From positions 310,001-374,000 of the forward strand of contig NZ_CP018867.1 of NCBI RefSeq assembly GCF_002849895.1: a DNA stretch of 64,000 nucleotides, given 5' to 3'. Position 1 is the stretch's first letter. Each line of letters starts with the position of its first letter. This DNA comes from Companilactobacillus alimentarius DSM 20249. GTDB taxonomy: Bacteria > Bacillota > Bacilli > Lactobacillales > Lactobacillaceae. The position numbers were made by a program, and so were the translations under genes. The notes below the pieces were generated by a model, which saw only the letters and a list, made by a program, of their open reading frames with translations, did not search any database and had not been told where the DNA came from. Below are positions 49,494 through 58,607 of this stretch, piece after piece.

Positions 49494-49566
49494 TGTGTTA
49501 ACCATGCTCTGTTTGACGAATCACCAACGCAAGCATAGTTTGGCTAAATATATAAGGAAAAGGTGA
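49494..49566 (+). promoter_or_regulatory. rpsO leader, possible S15 autoregulatory structure
   Basis: The leader of about 75 nt contains ATGCT (49504-49508) able to pair with AGCAT around a structured loop, ahead of the AAGGTGA ribosome site. S15 represses its own mRNA through leader structures in several bacteria. The fold here is inferred only. Confidence 0.35.
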
Positions 49567-49571
49567 ATGAA

Positions 49572-49841
49572 ATGGCTATTTCAAAAGAAAAGAAAAATGA
49601 AGTTATCAAGCAATATGCTCGTAAAGATGGAGACACAGGTTCTCCAGAAGTACAAATTGCTGTTTTAACATATGATATCAATTCTCTAAACGATCACTTG
49701 AAAGTTAACAAGAAAGACCACCACTCATATGTTGGTCTATTGAAGAAGATTGGTCACCGTCGTAATCTTTTAGCTTACTTACGTAACAAAGATGTACAAC
49801 GTTACCATGAATTGATCAAGTCATTAGGACTACGTCGTTAA
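49572..49841 (+). CDS. rpsO: 30S ribosomal protein S15
   Basis: S15 binds the central domain of 16S rRNA early in 30S assembly. The 89-residue sequence [18 protein letters not shown]...[13 protein letters not shown]...[20 protein letters not shown]...[12 protein letters not shown] is canonical. ATG 49572 is used with AAGGTGA upstream, dropping an upstream in-frame start at 49563. Confidence 0.98.
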   Translation: MAISKEKKNEVIKQYARKDGDTGSPEVQIAVLTYDINSLNDHLKVNKKDHHSYVGLLKKIGHRRNLLAYLRNKDVQRYHELIKSLGLRR

Positions 49842-49850
49842 TAAATTTAG

Positions 49851-49881
49851 GGAGTTTCCGAAAGGAAGCTTCTTTTTTTTC
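49851..49881 (+). terminator. Terminator after rpsO
   Basis: GGAGTTTCC pairs with GGAAGCTTC (two G-U pairs) around a GAAA tetraloop, followed by eight T. Confidence 0.88.
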
Positions 49882-49909
49882 GCTTAATTTTTATATATCT
49901 TTGTTCGTA

Positions 49910-49989
49910 TGGTAGAATAGCAGACAGGTATAGCTTAAATAGTCTTACAAGACTTAAAAATCACAATAGAATATTATGATCTATGCTAT
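49910..49989 (+). promoter_or_regulatory. rnjB promoter and structured leader
   Basis: TGgTAGAAT (49910-49918) is an extended -10 without a clear -35. The leader of about 90 nt contains a hairpin AGTCT/AGACT (49941-49954) and a possible long-range pairing of ATAGC (49930-49934) with GCTAT (49985-49989). Confidence 0.5.
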
Positions 49990-50011
49990 TTTAATGAAAT
50001 GAGAGATGAAA

Positions 50012-51709
50012 ATGAGCAAAAAAATTAAAATAATTTTGTTAAGTGGCGTACGTGAAAATGGAAAAAATATGTACGCGGTAGAAGTAAATGATGAGATTTA
50101 TATTTTGGATATTGGTCTTCAATATCCAGATAATGATCTTTACGGAATTGACGTGGTCGTTCCCGATATGACATATATTAAGCAAAATATCGACAAAGTA
50201 GTTGGTATTTTCTTATCCCACGGTCATGCAGATGCAATCGGAGCTTTGCCTTATTTGATCAGTGACTATGATATTCCAGTCTTTGGTTCAAAGATGACAA
50301 TTGAATTAGCTAAGATTGTCTGCTCAAATGATACACGTAGTAAGAAGTTCTCGGACTTCCACGTTATTGATGAGAATACAGCAATTGATTTTGAACAAGC
50401 TTCAGTATCGTTTTTTAAGACGACACATTCAATTCCTGGTTCTTTAGGAACAGTAATCAAAACTGAAGAGGGTCAAATCGTCTATACAGGTGATTTCAAA
50501 TTTGATCAGGCAGCTGTGCCAGTGTATAAGACTGACTATGGTCGGATTGCCAAAATTGGTAGCGAGAAAGTCTTAGCTTTATTAAGTGACTCTGCTAATG
50601 CGGAATCCCCTTATGAGAATTCTAGTGAACGAGATATTTATGAATATATTTTAGATACGTTTAGTTACCACAATGGTCGTATCATCGTGGCTCAAGTAGC
50701 TTCAAATATTCAAAGAATGCAGCAAGTTTTGGATGCAGCCGTTAAAACTGGTAGAAAAGTATTTTTATCTGGAACAGATGCTGAAAAAATTGTTAAGACA
50801 GCGATGGATTTAGGCTACCTTAAAGTTGCGGATAAGGGACTAATTTTAAAGCCTAAGGATTTAAAGGGCTTTGATAAAAATAAATTAGTCATTATTGAAA
50901 CAGGAAAAATGGGCGAACCAGTCCAAGTATTACGTAAAATGGCTAATCCAGCTGCCAAAACTAAGTTTCAAATTGAAGAAGGAGATCTTGTGTTTATTGC
51001 CACGACTCCTTCACATGCAATGGATACAACAGTTGCCAAAGCTCGAGACGCTATTTACCGTACTGGTGCTGAGGTAAAGGCTTTGAGTGATGATAAGCAT
51101 TCTTCAGGACACGCTAATAAATCTGATTTGCAGTTAATGATTAACCTTTTGAATCCAGAAAATGTTGTGCCAGTTCAAGGGGAGTATCGTCTTCTTGATG
51201 CACATGCAAGAATTGCGCATGAAACCGGTATTCCTTATCAAAATATTTTCCTAACTAAAAAGGGTGATGTTTTAAATTACGAAAATGGCCAATTCTATCA
51301 AGGAAAAGGTGTCGATGCCGGAGATACTATGATTGATGGTAAAGGTGTCGGCGATATCGGTAGTATTGTTTTACGTGATCGTGAATTATTAGCCGAGGAC
51401 GGTGTTTTCATTGCCGTAGCTACAATTGACCGTAAAAAGAAAAAAGTCGTCGCTAAGCCTAAAATAACGGCCCGTGGCTTCGTTTATATGCGTGCTAGTC
51501 GTGATCTTTTGTCTGAGAGTTCAGATATTATTGTTAAAACGATCGTTGACTATATGCAAAATAGTAAAGACTTTGATTGGTCTGATTTGAAACAGGATGT
51601 TCGTGATAAATTAAATCATTTCTTATATGAACAAACTAATCGTCATCCAGTTATCCTTCCAGTTATTATGGAAGTCAATCAAAATAGACATAGAAAAGCT
51701 AGAAAATAA
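50012..51709 (+). CDS. rnjB: Ribonuclease J2
   Basis: This is a paralogue of RNase J1 that partners with it in Gram-positives. The beta-lactamase metal motif reads SHGHADAIG: the second His of HxHxDH is replaced by Ala, as expected for the weakly active J2 subunit. FKTTHSIPGSLG and SSGHANKSDLQLM align with the rnjA product. ATG 50012 fits GAGAG spacing better than ATG 50006. The length is about 565 residues. Confidence 0.93.
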   Translation: MSKKIKIILLSGVRENGKNMYAVEVNDEIYILDIGLQYPDNDLYGIDVVVPDMTYIKQNIDKVVGIFLSHGHADAIGALPYLISDYDIPVFGSKMTIELAKIVCSNDTRSKKFSDFHVIDENTAIDFEQASVSFFKTTHSIPGSLGTVIKTEEGQIVYTGDFKFDQAAVPVYKTDYGRIAKIGSEKVLALLSDSANAESPYENSSERDIYEYILDTFSYHNGRIIVAQVASNIQRMQQVLDAAVKTGRKVFLSGTDAEKIVKTAMDLGYLKVADKGLILKPKDLKGFDKNKLVIIETGKMGEPVQVLRKMANPAAKTKFQIEEGDLVFIATTPSHAMDTTVAKARDAIYRTGAEVKALSDDKHSSGHANKSDLQLMINLLNPENVVPVQGEYRLLDAHARIAHETGIPYQNIFLTKKGDVLNYENGQFYQGKGVDAGDTMIDGKGVGDIGSIVLRDRELLAEDGVFIAVATIDRKKKKVVAKPKITARGFVYMRASRDLLSESSDIIVKTIVDYMQNSKDFDWSDLKQDVRDKLNHFLYEQTNRHPVILPVIMEVNQNRHRKARK

Positions 51710-51745
51710 GCAATTTAAATAGTTCAGATATGGTTGAGGTATTTT

Positions 51746-52693
51746 ATGGATGATTCAGATAATCTAAAAAGACTGATTGATCAAGCCGATGAAGCCTTTG
51801 AACAGGGCAATTGGTCTGAAGCAATAGATTTATATACACAAGTTTATGCAATGCAGCAGTCATACTCGGTTAACAAGGGGTTGGCTGCTTCTTTGTTGAA
51901 CCAACAAAGACCTGGAGATGCTGAGGCTGTAATTTTAGATTATTTTAACTACTACCTCAGTGAACCAGATACGGCTAAGTTAGCACTAGACATCATACTA
52001 GAGAATAATGATTTTTTATTGGCTAATCAGATGCTGAATTTTTATGATTTGGAAACTTTGCCACATATCAAACAAGATTTTGTTGATGATATAACCAAAC
52101 GGATTCAGATAGCCGAGGATCGTCATGAAAGATCCTTCAAACCAGAGAAGGAAAAACTTTCCAGACGTGTTTTTTCGATTGTGACTGAGTCAACACCAGA
52201 ACAAATTCAATTACTACGTAGTTTGCGTCAATTTAAAAAAGATGATTATGTAAAAAGTGCCAAGGTATTATTGGAAAATCCCTTGCTGCATCCGCTTTTG
52301 AAGAGTGAAGCGTTGGAAAACTTATTGAAGCTTGGTATTGATGAAAAAGTTGATATTATATTTTATGGCAAAAATAAAACTTGCAATCCAAGCAAGTTAA
52401 TGCCTATTATGTCAACTGATGTCTATTTGAAAATGTGCGATGAATTAGAAAAATTATTAACGGATGGGAATGAATCACAACTTGAAAATTTCAAAGGTGA
52501 ATTGTCATTGTATGCAGCATTCGTTTATCCGTTCGGTCAAGAAATAATAAAAGAGCCGAGACTCTGGACAAAAGCTATGCTTTTAAGGTATGGTTTAGTG
52601 GATGAATCACAAATAAGTGATAGTCAGGGGTTAAAAGATGTAAAAAAATGGTTAAAAAAGTTTGATGAACTCATAAATGCCTTTCAAGAGTGA
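51746..52693 (+). CDS. TPR-domain protein of unknown function
   Basis: This 315-residue soluble helical protein begins with a TPR-like motif (LIDQADEAFEQGNWSEAIDLYTQVYAM). A longer helical region follows with no catalytic motif that I recognise. ATG 51746 follows TTGAGGT; an earlier in-frame start at 51734 lies within that site. It follows rnjB by 37 nt and precedes tuf, suggesting co-transcription with rnjB. Confidence 0.75.
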   Translation: MDDSDNLKRLIDQADEAFEQGNWSEAIDLYTQVYAMQQSYSVNKGLAASLLNQQRPGDAEAVILDYFNYYLSEPDTAKLALDIILENNDFLLANQMLNFYDLETLPHIKQDFVDDITKRIQIAEDRHERSFKPEKEKLSRRVFSIVTESTPEQIQLLRSLRQFKKDDYVKSAKVLLENPLLHPLLKSEALENLLKLGIDEKVDIIFYGKNKTCNPSKLMPIMSTDVYLKMCDELEKLLTDGNESQLENFKGELSLYAAFVYPFGQEIIKEPRLWTKAMLLRYGLVDESQISDSQGLKDVKKWLKKFDELINAFQE

Positions 52694-52721
52694 ATTATTT
52701 GAACTTTTTTCGCTTTGAGTA

Positions 52722-52820
52722 TTTACAATTTCGTTTACTCCCCGTATAATCCAAAGAGTATATTTTTAGTCGGTGATTTGCGTTGAATTGATTTGCTTTC
52801 ACCTCTGAAAGTAGTATAAT
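52722..52820 (+). promoter_or_regulatory. Two tandem promoters upstream of tuf
   Basis: P1: TTTACA (52722-52727), 17 nt, TATAAT (52745-52750). P2: TTGCTT (52793-52798), 16 nt, TATAAT (52815-52820). Both -10 boxes are perfect, in line with very high expression of EF-Tu. The leader from P2 is about 70 nt. Confidence 0.75.
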
Positions 52821-52898
52821 TTTTCAGTAAAGAGTCGTCTAAAGAACATTTTCTTTGGATCAATCTTATGAAATGAAATTTTAGGAGGATTCTTTGTA

Positions 52899-54089
52899 AT
52901 GGCAGAAAAAGAACATTATGAGAGAACAAAGCCCCATGTAAATATTGGGACAATTGGTCACGTTGACCACGGTAAGACTACTTTAACAGCAGCAATCACT
53001 AAGATTTTGGCTGACCAAGGTTTAGCTAAAGCTGAAGATTACGCTGATATTGATAAAGCCCCAGAAGAAAAGGAACGTGGGATTACTATTAACACAGCTC
53101 ACGTTGAATACGAAACTAAGAAGCGTCACTACGCACATATCGATGCCCCAGGACACGCTGATTACGTTAAGAATATGATCACTGGTGCTGCACAAATGGA
53201 TGGTGCCATCCTTGTTGTTGCTGCAACTGATGGTCCTATGCCACAAACTCGTGAACATATCTTGCTTGCAAGACAAGTTGGTGTTGAATACATCGTTGTC
53301 TTCTTGAACAAGACTGACCTTGTTGACGATCCAGAACTAGTTGATCTAGTTGAGATGGAAGTTCGTGAACTTCTATCAGAATACGATTTCCCAGGGGATG
53401 ACATTCCTGTTATCCGTGGTTCAGCTTTGAAGGCTCTTGAAGGAGACCCTGAAGAAGTTAAACACGTCCAAGAACTTCTTGATGTTGTTGATGAATATAT
53501 CCCAACACCAGAACGTGATAACACAAAGCCATTTATGATGCCTGTTGAAGATGTCTTCACTATCACTGGTCGTGGTACTGTTGCATCTGGTCGTATCGAC
53601 CGTGGTGAAGTTAAGATTGGTGATGAAGTTGAAATTGTTGGTTTGAAGCCAGAAATTTTGAAGTCAACTGTTACTGGTCTAGAAATGTTCCGTAAGACAC
53701 TTGATTTAGGTGAAGCCGGAGATAACGTTGGTATTTTACTACGTGGTATTAACCGTGATCAAATCGAACGTGGACAAGTTCTTGCTAAGCCAGGTTCAAT
53801 CCAAACTCACAACAAGTTCAAGGGTGAAGTTTATATCATGAGTAAAGAAGAAGGTGGACGTCATACTCCATTCTTCTCAAACTACCGTCCACAATTCTAC
53901 TTCCATACAACTGATGTTACTGGTGTTATTGAACTACCAGATGGTGTAGAAATGGTTATGCCTGGCGACCAAGTTACTTTCGAAGTTGACTTGATTGCTC
54001 CAGTTGCTATTGAAAATGGTACAAGATTTACTGTTCGTGAAGGTGGCCGTACTGTTGGTGCCGGAGTTGTTACAGAAATCTTAGACTAA
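52899..54089 (+). CDS. tuf: Elongation factor Tu
   Basis: EF-Tu delivers aminoacyl-tRNA to the ribosome. [15 protein letters not shown] (G1), [15 protein letters not shown] (G3), NKTDLVDD (G4) and [10 protein letters not shown] (G5) are intact, and the protein ends GAGVVTEIL. The length is 396 residues. RBS AGGAGG precedes the ATG. Codons are the biased set expected of a top-expressed gene, with GAA strongly preferred for Glu. Confidence 0.98.
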   Translation: MAEKEHYERTKPHVNIGTIGHVDHGKTTLTAAITKILADQGLAKAEDYADIDKAPEEKERGITINTAHVEYETKKRHYAHIDAPGHADYVKNMITGAAQMDGAILVVAATDGPMPQTREHILLARQVGVEYIVVFLNKTDLVDDPELVDLVEMEVRELLSEYDFPGDDIPVIRGSALKALEGDPEEVKHVQELLDVVDEYIPTPERDNTKPFMMPVEDVFTITGRGTVASGRIDRGEVKIGDEVEIVGLKPEILKSTVTGLEMFRKTLDLGEAGDNVGILLRGINRDQIERGQVLAKPGSIQTHNKFKGEVYIMSKEEGGRHTPFFSNYRPQFYFHTTDVTGVIELPDGVEMVMPGDQVTFEVDLIAPVAIENGTRFTVREGGRTVGAGVVTEILD

Positions 54090-54116
54090 TTCTAAGTAGT
54101 AATGAATGGTATTAAA

Positions 54117-54147
54117 AAAGAGTTGGATTAGTCCAGCTCTTTTTTTT
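54117..54147 (+). terminator. Terminator after tuf
   Basis: AAAGAGTTGGA pairs over 11 bp with TCCAGCTCTTT around TTAG, with a T run continuing. Confidence 0.88.
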
Positions 54148-54231
54148 ATGGTTAGAATGTTTAAAAATAATAAAAAGTGTCATATAATATACGAATGATG
54201 TCTTAAAAAACCTATTTAATAACGTCAAATG

Positions 54232-54260
54232 TTTACAATATCACCATTTTAGGGTAATAT
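54232..54260 (+). promoter_or_regulatory. tig promoter
   Basis: TTTACA (54232-54237) is 17 nt from TAATAT (54255-54260), about 40 nt before the start codon. A second TATAAT occurs further upstream near 54183. Confidence 0.6.
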
Positions 54261-54302
54261 TACAAAGTATGAGATCGTTGAAATACCGGAGGGATAATAT
54301 AA

Positions 54303-55589
54303 ATGTCTGCTAAGGCTAAATTTACAAAAAAAGAAAAAAATACTGGTGAATTGAAATTTGAAATTGACCAAGATACGATTAAAAAAGGTTTAGATACTGC
54401 CTTTAACCGTGTTAAGAAGAGCTTAAATGTTCCTGGATTCAGAAAGGGAAGAGTACCTCGTCAAATCTTCAACCGTATGTACGGTGAAGAAGCATTGTAC
54501 GAAGATGCTTTGAACGCTGTTCTACCAGATGCATACCAAGGTGCTGTCGATGAAACTAAAGTTGAACCAGTTGATCAACCACAAATCAGTGTTGAATCAA
54601 TGGAAAAAGACAAGCCATGGGCTATTACAGCTACAATCACTGTTAAACCAGAAGTAAAACTCGGTGATTACAAAGGTATCGAAGTTAAGAAGCAAAAACG
54701 TAATGTCATGAAGGCTGATGTTGAAGATCGTCTTAAAGACCTTCAAAAACAACAAGCTGAACTTGTTCTTAAGGATGGCAAAGCTGAAAAGGGCGACACA
54801 GTTATTATTGACTATGTTGGTTCTGTTGATGGTAAGGAATTCGATGGCGGTAGTGCTCAAAACTACTCACTAGAACTTGGTTCAGGTTCATTTATTCCTG
54901 GATTCGAAGACGAATTGATCGGTCATTCTGCTGGAGAAGATGTTGACGTTAACGTTACATTCCCAGAAGACTATCAAGCTAAGGAATTAGCTGGTAAGAA
55001 GGCTATCTTCAAGACAAAGCTTCATGAAGTTAAGTCAAAAGAATTGCCTGAATTAGATGATGACTTTGCTAAGGATGTTGACGAAGATGTTGATACTCTT
55101 GAAGAACTAAAGACAAAGCTTCATGATGAAATTAAGGATCAAAAGAAGGAAACTGCTGAAGAAAATATTCAAGAAGAAGCAATTTCTGGTGCTGTTAAGA
55201 ATGCTAAGATTGATGACATTCCACAAGCAATGATCGACACAGAAGTTGATAACCAATTGAATCAATATTTGGCTAACTTACGTCGTCAAGGTATCGATCC
55301 TAAGTTGTACTATCAAATGACAGGTACAGATGAAGATACTTTGAAGAAACAATTTGCTAAAGATGCTGAAGAACGTGTTAAGACAGACTTAGTTATTGAA
55401 GCAATTGTTGCTAAAGAAGATATTAAACCTACAGAAGACGAAATCAAGGACGAAGTTAAGTCACTTGCTGATGAGTATAAGATGGAAGAATCAGCCGTTA
55501 GAAATGCTCTTAGTGATGATATGCTTGCCCATGATATTGGCGCTAAGAAAGCAATTGAATTGATTGTTGATTCAGCTGTTGAGAAATAG
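54303..55589 (+). CDS. tig: Trigger factor
   Basis: Trigger factor is the ribosome-bound chaperone and prolyl isomerase. The ribosome-binding signature [13 protein letters not shown] is at residues 41-53. The FKBP-type domain follows ([21 protein letters not shown]...[16 protein letters not shown]), then the helical C-terminal chaperone domain. The length is 428 residues. RBS CGGAGGG precedes the ATG. The tuf-tig-clpX order is typical of lactobacilli. Confidence 0.97.
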   Translation: MSAKAKFTKKEKNTGELKFEIDQDTIKKGLDTAFNRVKKSLNVPGFRKGRVPRQIFNRMYGEEALYEDALNAVLPDAYQGAVDETKVEPVDQPQISVESMEKDKPWAITATITVKPEVKLGDYKGIEVKKQKRNVMKADVEDRLKDLQKQQAELVLKDGKAEKGDTVIIDYVGSVDGKEFDGGSAQNYSLELGSGSFIPGFEDELIGHSAGEDVDVNVTFPEDYQAKELAGKKAIFKTKLHEVKSKELPELDDDFAKDVDEDVDTLEELKTKLHDEIKDQKKETAEENIQEEAISGAVKNAKIDDIPQAMIDTEVDNQLNQYLANLRRQGIDPKLYYQMTGTDEDTLKKQFAKDAEERVKTDLVIEAIVAKEDIKPTEDEIKDEVKSLADEYKMEESAVRNALSDDMLAHDIGAKKAIELIVDSAVEK

Positions 55590-55608
55590 TTATCTTTTGA
55601 ATTAGAAT

Positions 55609-55637
55609 AAAGGAAGCCAATGAGGCTTCCTTTTTTT
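55609..55637 (+). terminator. Terminator after tig
   Basis: AAAGGAAGCC pairs with GGCTTCCTTT around AATGA, with a T run. Confidence 0.88.
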
Positions 55638-55676
55638 GTAAAAGGATAGCTTCAAACTAATTACTTTACTCGCAGT

Positions 55677-55685
55677 TGTTACAAT
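55677..55685 (+). promoter_or_regulatory. Extended -10 promoter before clpX
   Basis: TGtTACAAT stands about 45 nt before the ATG, after the tig terminator. No clear -35 is seen at normal spacing. Confidence 0.45.
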
Positions 55686-55728
55686 GCTAGACTTTCAAAG
55701 TAATTGGAACTATTGAAGGAGAATAACT

Positions 55729-56976
55729 ATGTTTGATAGTACAGAAAATACTGGCACGATTAGCTGTTCGTTTTGTGGTAAAACACAAGATCAAGTAAAA
55801 AAGATTGTTGCTGGACCAGGTGTGTACATTTGTAATGAATGTATTGATTTATGCAAGGAAATTATTGATGAAGAATTAGATGATTCAACACCAATGGATC
55901 TTGAAAATATTCCAACACCTGTTGAAATCAAGAAAATTCTTGATGATTATGTGATTGGTCAAACTGATGCCAAAAGAGCTTTGTCAGTTGCTGTTTATAA
56001 TCACTATAAGCGAATCAATAAGATGGAACATCTAAAAGATGGTGAAACAGAATTACAAAAGAGTAATATTGCATTGATTGGACCTACTGGTTCAGGTAAG
56101 ACATTTTTAGCCCAAACTTTAGCTCGTATTCTAAAAGTACCATTTGCTATTGCTGATGCAACGACGTTGACCGAAGCAGGTTATGTTGGTGAAGATGTTG
56201 AGAATATTCTTTTGAAGCTTTTGCAAAACGCTGATTTTGATGTTGATAAAGCTGAGCATGGAATTGTCTACATTGATGAAATTGATAAGATCGCTAAGAA
56301 AAGTGAGAATGTTTCTATCACTCGTGACGTTTCTGGTGAAGGTGTCCAACAAGCTCTATTGAAGATTCTTGAAGGAACAACTGCTAGTGTGCCACCACAG
56401 GGTGGAAGAAAGCATCCTCAACAAGAATTGATTCAAATCGACACAACTAATATCCTCTTTATTGTTGGTGGAGCTTTTGACGGAATTGAACAAATTGTTA
56501 AGAATCGTTTAGGCGATAAGACGATTGGTTTTGGTGCCGAACAAAAAGCAACCGTTGCCGAAGAGAAGAGTTTGATGCAACAAATTATTCCTGAAGATTT
56601 AATGAAGTTTGGGATTATTCCTGAATTCATTGGTCGTATTCCAATCGTTACAGCGCTTGAGAAGCTAACAGAGAGTGATTTGGTTGCTATTCTTACAAAG
56701 CCTAAGAATGCCTTGATTAAGCAATACAAGGAATTATTGAGCCTTGATGGCGTAAACTTGATCTTTACTGATGGAGCTTTGAAGGAAATTGCCAGAATGT
56801 CCATTGAGAGAGATACTGGTGCCCGTGGATTGAGATCAATCGTTGAAGAGACAATGCTTGATACGATGTTTGATATTCCTGGTCGCGATGATGTTGAAAG
56901 CGTCAAAGTGACTAAAGATGCTGTTAGAAAGATCAAAGAACCAGAATTGATTCTAAAAAATGGAGAAGTTGCCTAG
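55729..56976 (+). CDS. clpX: ATP-dependent Clp protease ATP-binding subunit ClpX
   Basis: ClpX is the AAA+ unfoldase feeding ClpP. The N-terminal zinc-binding domain has four cysteines (CSFC ... CNEC). Walker A GPTGSGKT is at about residues 119-126 and Walker [11 protein letters not shown]. The ClpP-contacting IGF loop reads TIGFGA. The length is 415 residues. A terminator overlaps its stop. Confidence 0.97.
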   Translation: MFDSTENTGTISCSFCGKTQDQVKKIVAGPGVYICNECIDLCKEIIDEELDDSTPMDLENIPTPVEIKKILDDYVIGQTDAKRALSVAVYNHYKRINKMEHLKDGETELQKSNIALIGPTGSGKTFLAQTLARILKVPFAIADATTLTEAGYVGEDVENILLKLLQNADFDVDKAEHGIVYIDEIDKIAKKSENVSITRDVSGEGVQQALLKILEGTTASVPPQGGRKHPQQELIQIDTTNILFIVGGAFDGIEQIVKNRLGDKTIGFGAEQKATVAEEKSLMQQIIPEDLMKFGIIPEFIGRIPIVTALEKLTESDLVAILTKPKNALIKQYKELLSLDGVNLIFTDGALKEIARMSIERDTGARGLRSIVEETMLDTMFDIPGRDDVESVKVTKDAVRKIKEPELILKNGEVA

Positions 56977-56992
56977 TGGGCAGCTTTTTTTG
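56966..56992 (+). terminator. Terminator overlapping the clpX stop codon
   Basis: AAGTTGCC (56966-56973) pairs with GGCAGCTT (56979-56986), followed by T7. It probably attenuates read-through into engB. Confidence 0.75.
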
Positions 56993-57024
56993 TTTATGGT
57001 AAAATTACTTCATTGAGGTGAATT

Positions 57025-57612
57025 ATGCAGGTAAATAATGTATCAATGAATTTAAGCGCAGTTAGCTCTAAACAATATCCTAATGAAGGTTATCCAGAGA
57101 TAGCCTTATTAGGACGTTCTAACGTAGGGAAATCATCTTTGATAAATACACTCATAAATCGTAAAAGCTTTGCGAGAACGTCAAGCACACCAGGAAAAAC
57201 GCAAACATTGAACTTCTATAATATTGAAGATCAATTGTATTTAGTTGATGTCCCTGGATATGGATTCGCTAAGGTTTCTAAAAAGCAGCGAGAAGAATTC
57301 GGTGTGATGATCGAAGAATATTTAACGACTCGTGATGTTTTAAAGGGCGTTGTTATTTTAGTCGATGGACGTCATCAACCTAGTGAAGACGATATTTCGA
57401 TGTATCAATATGTTAGTTATTATCATATTCCTACACTGATCGTGGCTACGAAAATGGATAAGGTTAAAGGCAACCAGTGGAATAAGACTATTAGCCAAGT
57501 GAAAAAATCAATGCAGATCAATCAAACTGACAATCTTCAACTGTTTAGTGCTGAGACTAAACATGGCAAAGATGAAGTCTGGGATTGGATTGAAGACCAC
57601 ATGAAAGCCTAA
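57025..57612 (+). CDS. engB: Ribosome biogenesis GTPase EngB (YsxC/YihA)
   Basis: EngB is an essential GTPase of 50S assembly. GRSNVGKSSLINTL is G1, SSTPGKTQT is the G2/switch I region, VDVPGYGFAKV is G3 and ATKMDKVK is G4. The length is 195 residues. AGGTGA precedes the ATG. The clpX-engB pair is conserved in Firmicutes. Confidence 0.96.
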   Translation: MQVNNVSMNLSAVSSKQYPNEGYPEIALLGRSNVGKSSLINTLINRKSFARTSSTPGKTQTLNFYNIEDQLYLVDVPGYGFAKVSKKQREEFGVMIEEYLTTRDVLKGVVILVDGRHQPSEDDISMYQYVSYYHIPTLIVATKMDKVKGNQWNKTISQVKKSMQINQTDNLQLFSAETKHGKDEVWDWIEDHMKA

Positions 57613-57625
57613 GTTTGTGAAATAA

Positions 57626-57674
57626 ACAAAGAGAGTAGAAAAATTCTTATTAGGATTTTTCTACTCTCTTTTAA
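57626..57674. terminator. Terminator between engB and the converging phosphatase gene
   Basis: AAAGAGAGTAGAAAAAT pairs over 17 bp with ATTTTTCTACTCTCTTT around a 10-nt loop. T-rich flanks on both sides allow bidirectional use. Confidence 0.85.
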
Positions 57675-57689
57675 TATTACAATTTCAAA

Positions 57690-58271
57690 TTAAAGATTGT
57701 TTAAATTAATTATTTCTTTAAAAATAAATTCATTATTTTCAAAAGTGAATTTCAAAATACTGCCGTTACTAAAACCGGAAGTTATAATTTTATCAAGGTC
57801 AGTCCATAAACCAGTGAAGTTCATAATTGAACCAGCATGACTGACGACTAAGACAGTTTGATTATTCTGATTCATAAGATCAGTCAAAGTTTTCTTGATG
57901 CGAGTTTTATTTTCTTGAGCACTTTCGCCACCATATTGCATGAAGAAATCGTCATATTGTTTGTTAAAATCGGTAATCTTAGGATTCAAGTATTCATGTT
58001 CACCTTCAAATTTACCAAAAGACATCTCTCTTAAGCCTTTGAGACGCTTATAGGGCATATCTGTGACTAATTCCAAAGTATCGCTTGATCTTTCGGCAGT
58101 GGAACAATAGGCTGCATCGAATTTAATCTGGTGTTCTTTAAAATATTGACCAGCTAATTGAGATTGTTTGATTCCTTCCTCTGTTAAAGGAGAATCACAC
58201 CAACCTTGAATTTTCTTTAGAATGTTGAAAAGCGTTTGACCATGCCTCATTAAATAAAGTGTTTTTACCAT
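57690..58271 (-). CDS. Histidine phosphatase family protein
   Basis: This 193-residue phosphoglycerate-mutase-fold protein has the catalytic MRHGQTLFN near the N-terminus, CSTAERSSDTLELVT as the arginine motif, MSFGKFEG with the acidic residue, and VSHAGSIMNF with the second His. The substrate is unknown. It is a second, distant family member in the window (the other starts at 24817). It is expressed from its own minus-strand promoter, divergent from tyrS. Confidence 0.88.
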   Translation of the reverse strand: MVKTLYLMRHGQTLFNILKKIQGWCDSPLTEEGIKQSQLAGQYFKEHQIKFDAAYCSTAERSSDTLELVTDMPYKRLKGLREMSFGKFEGEHEYLNPKITDFNKQYDDFFMQYGGESAQENKTRIKKTLTDLMNQNNQTVLVVSHAGSIMNFTGLWTDLDKIITSGFSNGSILKFTFENNEFIFKEIINLNNL

Positions 58272-58297
58272 TGTTATCCCTCCATAAAAGCACTTAC

Positions 58298-58325
58298 ATT
58301 ATACAATAATATTTATACTTGCCAA
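58298..58325 (-). promoter_or_regulatory. Promoter of the histidine phosphatase gene
   Basis: On the minus strand TTGGCA (58325-58320) is 16 nt from TATAAT (58303-58298). The -35 is only 6 bp from the -35 of the divergent tyrS promoter. Confidence 0.7.
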
Positions 58326-58331
58326 AAACTC

Positions 58332-58360
58332 TTGAAAAAAATAGTAGTTCTGTGTATCAT
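58332..58360 (+). promoter_or_regulatory. tyrS promoter
   Basis: TTGAAA (58332-58337) is 17 nt from TATCAT (58355-58360). The predicted start of transcription falls just before the T-box stem I, which begins at 58374. Confidence 0.65.
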
Positions 58361-58373
58361 CGTAATTATAATA

Positions 58374-58578
58374 GATTTTAGTTTTAATTTAAGTAGTAAT
58401 TTACTTCGGTGATCAGAGAATTGACGTTTGGTGTGAGTCAAGCAGGGTAAATTATCAAATACGAGACTAGAATTCGTGTCCTACGTTATAGGAGTAAAGA
58501 GCAAGTAGCAATACTTGAATTTGGGTGGTACCGCGCATGAGCGTCCCTGCATATTTTGCAGGGGCGCTTTTTTTCTAT
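58374..58578 (+). ncRNA. T-box riboswitch, tyrosine specifier, with terminator
   Basis: The stem I base pairs ATTTTAGT (58375-58382) with ACTAGAAT (58467-58474). The middle helix pairs TAATTTAC with GTAAATTA. The apical GGTGTGAG loop is present. The specifier TAC (Tyr) is at 58461-58463. Stem III is TCCTA/TAGGA. The T-box GGGTGGTACCGCG is canonical. The terminator pairs GCGTCCCTGCA with TGCAGGGGCGC before a T run. It controls tyrS. Confidence 0.95.
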
Positions 58579-58607
58579 AACGGGGATGGAAAATAGGAGG
58601 AAGTACA

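Noticed and set aside
53162..53566. 134-codon open frame opposite tuf
   Set aside because: It lies wholly antisense to EF-Tu, is Ser/Thr-rich as expected from the complement of biased codons, and has no ribosome site. It is a shadow frame.
56433..56936. 167-codon open frame opposite clpX
   Set aside because: It is antisense to a conserved AAA+ gene with no start signals or recognisable domain, so it is best explained as a by-product of codon bias.
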